Assembly: GCF_000283155.1 (NCBI RefSeq)
Contig: NW_004454206.1
Coordinates: 16,866,334-16,930,333 of the forward strand
Length of the DNA: 64,000 bases
Direction of reading: 5' to 3'
Source: Ceratotherium simum simum
Lineage: Eukaryota; Chordata; Mammalia; Perissodactyla; Rhinocerotidae
Below, in pieces: positions 59,421 to 64,000 of the stretch. The translations under genes and the position numbers were made by a program. The notes beneath the pieces are model-generated. The model had not been told where the DNA came from. It worked only from the letters and a program-made list of their open reading frames with translations, and ran no database searches. Position 1 is the first letter of the stretch. Every line of letters starts with the position of its first letter.

Positions 59421-59998
59421 GTTCTTCCACAAAGATGCCCCTCCTGAACACCATGAATCATGCCTCCAGGACACCTTGTCTAGTCCCCTCCCACTCTGAA
59501 TCCAGGCTGGCCCTGTATAACAGATTGAAGGCAGCAGAAGTGGCACTGCAAGACCCAAGGCTAGATCTGAAGAAGTCTTGCAGCTTCTGTCTTGGTCACT
59601 TGGAATGCTCACTCTGGGGGAAGTGAGCTGCTATGAAAGAAGTCTGATTACTTTAAGGCCACTATGCTGTGAGGAACCCTAAGCTAGCCACATAGAGAAG
59701 CTGCAGGAAAAGACAGAAATGCTTGGCCAGCCCCCAGCTGTTGCAGCCACCCCATGTGAGGCGATAGATATGTGAGCAAAACAGCCGTCTGGGATATCCA
59801 TCCCAGTCGAGCCTTCAGATCACTCCAGCTGCCATCCGACTGAAACACATGAAAGACCCCACTCAAAAACACCCAGCTGAGCAGAGTCAACTCACAGAGC
59901 CAGCAGCAATAGTGATAAATTTTTGTTTTAAGCCACTGAATTCTAGGGTGGTATGTTAAGCAGCAATAGGAACATCTAACCTGTTTTTCAGTTTTTTC
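59421..59998 (+). mobile_element. MLT1-type LTR (ERVL-MaLR), solo, inside L2
   Basis: CAGCTTCTGTCTTGGTCACT, TGGAATGCTCACTCTGGGGG, GTCGAGCCTTCAGATCACTC, CAACTCACAGAGCCAGCAGC, GTTTTAAGCCACTGAATTCT and AAGCAGCAATAGGAACATC in order are diagnostic of an MLT1-class MaLR LTR in sense. No internal retroviral genes are present. The 5' boundary is approximate. Confidence 0.85.
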
Positions 59999-60004
59999 TT
60001 CTTT

Positions 60005-60190
60005 CATAACACTCATAATGTACTACGGAATTAGCATATTTAATATGCTTTTGTTTATTGTCTGTCTCCCACTGTGAGAAAGTAAGCTTCATGAAGCCAA
60101 GGATCTTGTCTGTTTTGTTTGCTCCTGTATCCAAAGCACCTAAGAACGGTTCTTAGCATGGAGAATATTTGTTGAACAAATGAACCAGAA
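60005..60190 (+). mobile_element. L2 3' region, second part and terminus, sense
   Basis: TGAGAAAGTAAGCTTCATGA, AGCCAAGGATCTTGTCTGTT, TTGTTTGCTCCTGTATCCAA and TTCTTAGCATGGAGAATATT end the same L2 begun at 59214. Confidence 0.88.
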
Positions 60191-60920
60191 CTTGAGTAGC
60201 CATTTTGTGAGTGTGTGGTAAGTTCACCTAAGGATGGCAGAGAGGAAAGATGTGAAGAACCTGAATCCTAATGATGCCAGTATGCTTCTGAATTACCCTT
60301 CCTGGAGCAACCTTGCCTATGCACTTCTTGACTGGCAAGACATTTTGTGCTAGGTTTTCTATTACCTGCAGCAGAAGGCATCCCATCTGGCATACGGTCT
60401 TTCAGATCATTTTAATTTGCAGCCATAGGACTCAGACATGACTGAACCAGAGGATAAATCCGAGTGGCAGACCCCATGATGTTCTCAAAACCACTCTTCT
60501 TGCTGACTGAGGCTTTCCTACTGAATGAAGCACTTAGTTTATAATATATTCTTTCCTTAGGCCTTCTCCCCAGAGACCTTGGTCTCCCTGCAGTAGATGT
60601 CTGGAGAACCACCAATCTCTTAAAGATGACTATAACACACTTCTGGATATGTAACTCCAGGAGTCGTTACAGCTTGAGTTTTCTCTTAGTCCCCATGAGA
60701 TACACTGCCCATCCCAGTAATTTGCCACACTTATCTGAATTTCTCAGATAAGATGCTATCTGAGAAATTGCTCAGACCCCCCACCATATAGCAAAAACCA
60801 AACATTATTCATTACCCTCCTACTTGCAATGAGTTACAGAAAACCTGCAAAACAAGCAAGTATATTAAGTCACTATTTGGTTAATGCTTGTTTCCGGAAA
60901 TCACTTTTGTCTGAAATTCA
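60191..60920. other. Unassigned intronic DNA with a perfect hairpin
   Basis: Nothing gene-like. A 13-bp perfect stem with a 6-nt loop lies at 60738-60769 (AATTTCTCAGATA, loop AGATGC, complementary arm). Confidence 0.6.
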
Positions 60921-61160
60921 GTTCAGTACTTTTTAAGTGACTACATTATGCTAGACAGTGTATTTGGCAGTAGGGACAAAGATGTTCATGACACAAACCT
61001 CCCTCAAGGATGATTGATACATCAACTACAAACAGTACCATAAGGACTCCACTATAGATTTGAGGGGGAAAAAAGTGATATTAACATGCAGAACAGTAAG
61101 CAATTAATTTTGCCCCAGGGATGACATTTGAGCTTAGACTTGAGTGATGAGTACGGTTTA
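60921..61160 (+). repeat. Copy of the unnamed ancient repeat, first part
   Basis: CAGTTCAGTACTTTTTAAGT, GTGACTACATTATGCTAGAC and GGGATGACATTTGAGCTTAG, GACTTGAGTGATGAG follow the repeat at 8366. The copy is split by the ERE insertion at 61174 and resumes after it. Confidence 0.65.
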
Positions 61161-61173
61161 AAAAGATAGAGAA

Positions 61174-61392
61174 GGGTCGGCCCTGTGGCTTGGTGGTTGA
61201 GTGCGCGCACTGCGATGCTGGTGGCCCGGGTTCGGATCCCGGGTGCTCATCGAGGCACCACTTCTCCGTTCATCCTGAGGCCGAGTCCCACATACAGCAA
61301 CTAGAAGGATGTGCAGCTACGACACACAACTATCCACTGGGGCTTTGGGGGGAAAAATAAAATAAATAAAATCTTAAAAAAAAAAAAAAAAA
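61174..61392 (+). mobile_element. Young ERE SINE, sense
   Basis: Complete sense copy starting GGGTCGGCCCTGTGGC, with box A TGGCTTGGTGG and box B GGTTCGGATCC intact, ending AAAATAAATAAAATC and a long A run. Flanks repeat AAAAGATAGAGAA (61161-61173) and AAAAAATAGAGAA (about 61392-61404). It shares the diagnostic bases of the copy at 34415, including GCGATGCTGGTGGCCCGG and CATCGAGGCACCACTTCTCC. Confidence 0.95.
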
Positions 61393-61409
61393 AAAAATAG
61401 AGAAAAAAA

Positions 61410-61570
61410 TAGAAGGGTTTTCTAGGAAGGGACAGCATAAACAAAAGCTTAGAGATCTGGGAAAATCTGACATAACCTAGGGTAGTTAGAAGTCTGGAAT
61501 GAATGAGATGTGGGGTGTATGGTGGGGAGGGTAGCAGAGGCGAAATAAGTGATATCTAGGCAAATGAAGT
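61410..61570 (+). repeat. Unnamed ancient repeat, second part
   Basis: GGTTTTCTAGGAAGGGACAG, CATAAACAAAAGCTTAGAG and GGTTTGAATG-like continuation (TCTGGAATGAATGAGATGTG) resume the repeat interrupted by the ERE. Confidence 0.55.
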
Positions 61571-62400
61571 ACATGTAGTTAGGGGAGAGGAGAAATATTT
61601 AATTTCTCTTTAATTTCTTTTTCTGAAAATATTTAATTATGTTTTAAATATTTTCCTCAAATCTCCTTTGGACTTTTTACGTTTGTCACTCATTAGGAAA
61701 CCCTATTACACTAAGATGATTTTTACCTTTTTAGCTTATTTGGCCCAAGTAAACAAGGGACAGAAAGATTTTAATGTAAAGTATTCATTCAACCTGAAAG
61801 AACCTAGATGATTTCAGACCATTTAATGTTAAATATTTTAGAGTTCTAGATTATTTCTCTTTGGATGAGCAGAAATTTTTTTGAAGACTTTGAAAATATG
61901 TGTTTAGTTTTTAACAGACTCATCTGCTGCTGCTTTCAGTCTCATGGGCATCAGCAGGTTCAAGTTCGGCAGGTAGGAATCTGGCCTCTGAGAATGTAGC
62001 CTAAGAGTTAAGGAATGCATGATTACTCCTGTAATTACTTGAGAGGGATTCTGAAATCCTGGTGGGGTTGATGGGGCCCCCAGATAGCAGGGGTCAAGAA
62101 TGTATAAGAGGTTAGGAATTCAGACTAGAGCTGTGGTGGGGAGTTAGTGTAAACAGGTTCTGAATATAAAACATCAGGAATTCAAGTTGACAGTTAAGAA
62201 ACCAACATCTTAGAAATGTAAACCTCACTTTAAGTCAAAGGCTCTCCAAACTAGGACTTCATAATACACTGGCCAAGGCAAGAGCTAGTGTCTATTTACC
62301 TGTATGGTTCTGGAGCGCAGGGGACTACAGATGGTATGTTGGTTAAAATGCTTTCAGCAGCCAATAACAGAATGCCTGACTTAAAAGGCCTTGTATTTGT
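61571..62400. other. Unassigned intronic DNA
   Basis: No gene or named repeat recognised. Confidence 0.55.
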
Positions 62401-62560
62401 TTTTCCCAAACTTTTCTGGTCATAAGAATCACCAGGGGCGCTGGATTAAATTACTAATTCACAAGCCCCTTCACTAGCAAGTCTGATTCAATAGGTTTGG
62501 GAATCTATTTTTTTAACATGAACCCCAAAGGAATCAGGCAAGCTTTGAAAACACTATCTT
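62401..62560 (+). mobile_element. Degenerate MER5-like hAT fragment
   Basis: CCCAAACTTTTCTGGTCATA, AGAATCACCAGGGGCGCTGG, CAAGTCTGATTCAATAGGTT and CAGGCAAGCTTTGAAAACAC resemble MER5A/B in order but are strongly diverged. Confidence 0.6.
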
Positions 62561-62589
62561 AAATAATAGAGATATCTGATAATCTAACA

Positions 62590-62780
62590 CAGTGGTTCCT
62601 AAACTTTAGCATGCATCAGAATCACCTGGAGGGCTTGTTACACTACAGGCTCATGGGCTCCCCCCGGGGTTTCTGATTCAGTAGGTCTGGAGTAAGTAAG
62701 ATCTGAGAGTCTGCATTTCTAGTAAGTTCTCAGGTGATGCTGATGCTACTGTGGTCAGAAACTACACTTTGAGAATTTTG
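62590..62780 (+). mobile_element. MER5A element, near full length
   Basis: CAGTGGTTCCTAAACTTTAG, CATCAGAATCACCTGGAGGG, GGTTTCTGATTCAGTAGGTC and GAGTCTGCATTTCTAGTAAG, ending CACTTTGAGAATTTTG. Length 191 bp. Flanking 8-mers ATCTAACA (62582-62589) and GTCTGACA (62781-62788) agree at six of eight positions, consistent with a decayed hAT target duplication. Confidence 0.92.
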
Positions 62781-62788
62781 GTCTGACA

Positions 62789-64000
62789 CAACCAGAAGTC
62801 CAAAGGTCATCAGATCTGGGGCTGGTTAATTCAGCAGCTGAACTATATTAAGACTCCGGTTCAGCTTCTCTGGGAGTCTCTTGACTTTCTCCTCATGATC
62901 TCAAGATGGCTTCCCACTGCACCAAGCAACATATCCTCAGTCAGCAATATCCAAGGCAGGAAAGGAATAAGGTACAAGGATAACTTCATCTGCGGGGTGT
63001 GTGTGTGTGTACTGGAGAATAAAGAATTTCCCAGAAGCTCCCTAGCAGATTTCCACTTATGTATCAGACAGAACTGGGTCTCACTGTACCCCTTTAAACT
63101 AATCACTGGCTACAAGGAATGAGATTACTGTGATTGGTTTAGACCTGATTTTAATTCTTCCCCCAGCACTGAGTCCATTGATGTCCAATGTCTGATCATA
63201 ATTGAGATTCTTTACCAAGAAATAAGAAGTAAATAGCTGTTAGGTAATCAAATAGCTGGGTTCTGATACTAGTGTGATTGTAATTAGGTTCAGAGTTGAA
63301 AATGATACGAATGCTAGTAAATAATATATGGTATTAGCTTTCCCATCACCATTTGCAATGGCCTGATAGACTCATGAAGAATCTGGCCCCACATATTGGG
63401 GAAAAAGTGCCCTTTCAAAGCTCACTGTATACATGTAGTCATCTTGCTTGTATTAAACCTGTATATGAATTTGCAAGCTGTCCCTTCAGGTAATGAAATT
63501 TAGACAAGTTGGAACCTGTATAACAGCAAATCAATACTGAAGTTATAGGCAAAGTCTGTACTTGTAGAGACTAACACATAGGCTAGAAAGACTTCGTGAC
63601 CAAAATTTAATAAATTCTACATTTAAAGGTATCCAACAGAGAGAAAAAACAATGTAGAGGTGTGTCTTTTTATGTTTGCATTTTTCTCTTCATTCATTCC
63701 TGAAAGTATATTTTTTTAACAAACACATAACTCAGCTATGCCCCACATGTCCACGGCCAATGTAAAGTGGAAAATTTAATTGTTTATTTGGGCCTCACCT
63801 CATCCAAATACTTCATTAAAGATGCGTAAAAGGTAGCCCCTGAATTATAAGGAAAATTTCCTAAGTTTTCTGCGTTCTTTTGATAGTGGAAGGTAGTGAC
63901 TAATGTGAGACTATCTCCTGTTTTATTTTTGTTTCCTTTCAAAAACTGGCTTTTGTTAAGAAAATTAATAACTTCGAAAGAGGAGCTAAAGTGACAATGT
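62789..64000. other. Unassigned intronic DNA
   Basis: A short (GT)n lies at about 62996-63010. Nothing gene-like; exon 61 is not here. Confidence 0.6.

Larger units (their letters stand above)
43632..64000 (+). other. DMD: DMD intron 60, 5' part
   Basis: At least 20,369 bp of intron from donor GTAGGC; exon 61 was looked for by its expected start (GTGGCCGTCGAGGACC) and is absent. The span contains three ERE copies, a large L1 block, MIR, MER3, MER5A, an MLT1-in-L2 nest and an assembly gap. Confidence 0.93.

Noticed and set aside
63141..64000. DMD exon 61
   Set aside because: I looked for its expected start and for a 79-nt exon in phase 0 and found none. Intron 60 is known to be very long in mammals.
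1..64000. CRISPR arrays, operons, ribosome binding sites, insertion sequences of bacterial type
   Set aside because: The sequence is mammalian intron and exon. Direct repeats seen are SINE target duplications and microsatellites.

Overview
The window is nuclear DNA from a placental mammal, lying inside the dystrophin gene (DMD), which reads left to right. Four exons can be placed to the base. They match DMD exons 57, 58, 59 and 60 in size (157, 121, 269 and 147 nt), reading phase and encoded protein. Together they give 694 nt of coding sequence, about 231 residues of the distal rod domain (end of spectrin-like repeat 22, all of repeat 23, most of repeat 24). Everything else is intron: the end of intron 56, intron 57 (about 17.0 kb), a very short intron 58 (615 bp), intron 59 (about 24.1 kb) and the first 20.4 kb of intron 60. 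Exon 61 is not reached. No other protein-coding gene, RNA gene, CRISPR array or known DMD internal promoter is visible. From general knowledge of the gene, the Dp116 promoter lies upstream in intron 55 and the Dp71 promoter downstream in intron 62.

The lineage is suggested by about eleven copies of a tRNA-derived SINE with a conserved GGCCGGCCC head and a GGTTCGGATCC box B. I recognise these as the ERE (equine repetitive element) group of Perissodactyla (horse, rhinoceros, tapir). Most copies keep clear target-site duplications. Two of them (34415-34636 and 61174-61392) share diagnostic bases and long A tails and look like a young subfamily. Order-level placement is fairly secure; I cannot fix the genus.

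Older layers of repeats fill much of the rest. They include long sense-oriented L2 fossils (about 4.7-5.6, 14.5-16.5, 20.2-21.6, 53.6-53.9 and 59.2-60.2 kb), L1 fragments (10.0, 41.8 and a large block at 54.2-56.8 kb), MIR SINEs, hAT elements of MER5A and MER3 type, a MER2/Tigger-type element with TA duplications inserted in an L2, and an MLT1-type LTR nested in an L2. Repeat-poor, AT-rich spans lie at about 22.5-27.1 and 28.8-31.6 kb. An assembly gap of 222 N lies at 47351-47572.

The points most worth a second look are about splicing and repeat history rather than a new system. A very strong decoy 3' splice site sits 78 nt upstream of the weak-looking exon 59 acceptor and would create an immediate stop. 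A possible poison pseudoexon lies in intron 60. Exons 58 and 59 form a frame-neutral pair around a tiny intron. The SINEs show a young subfamily and a tail-duplicated long form. I found no evidence of a previously undescribed biological system.
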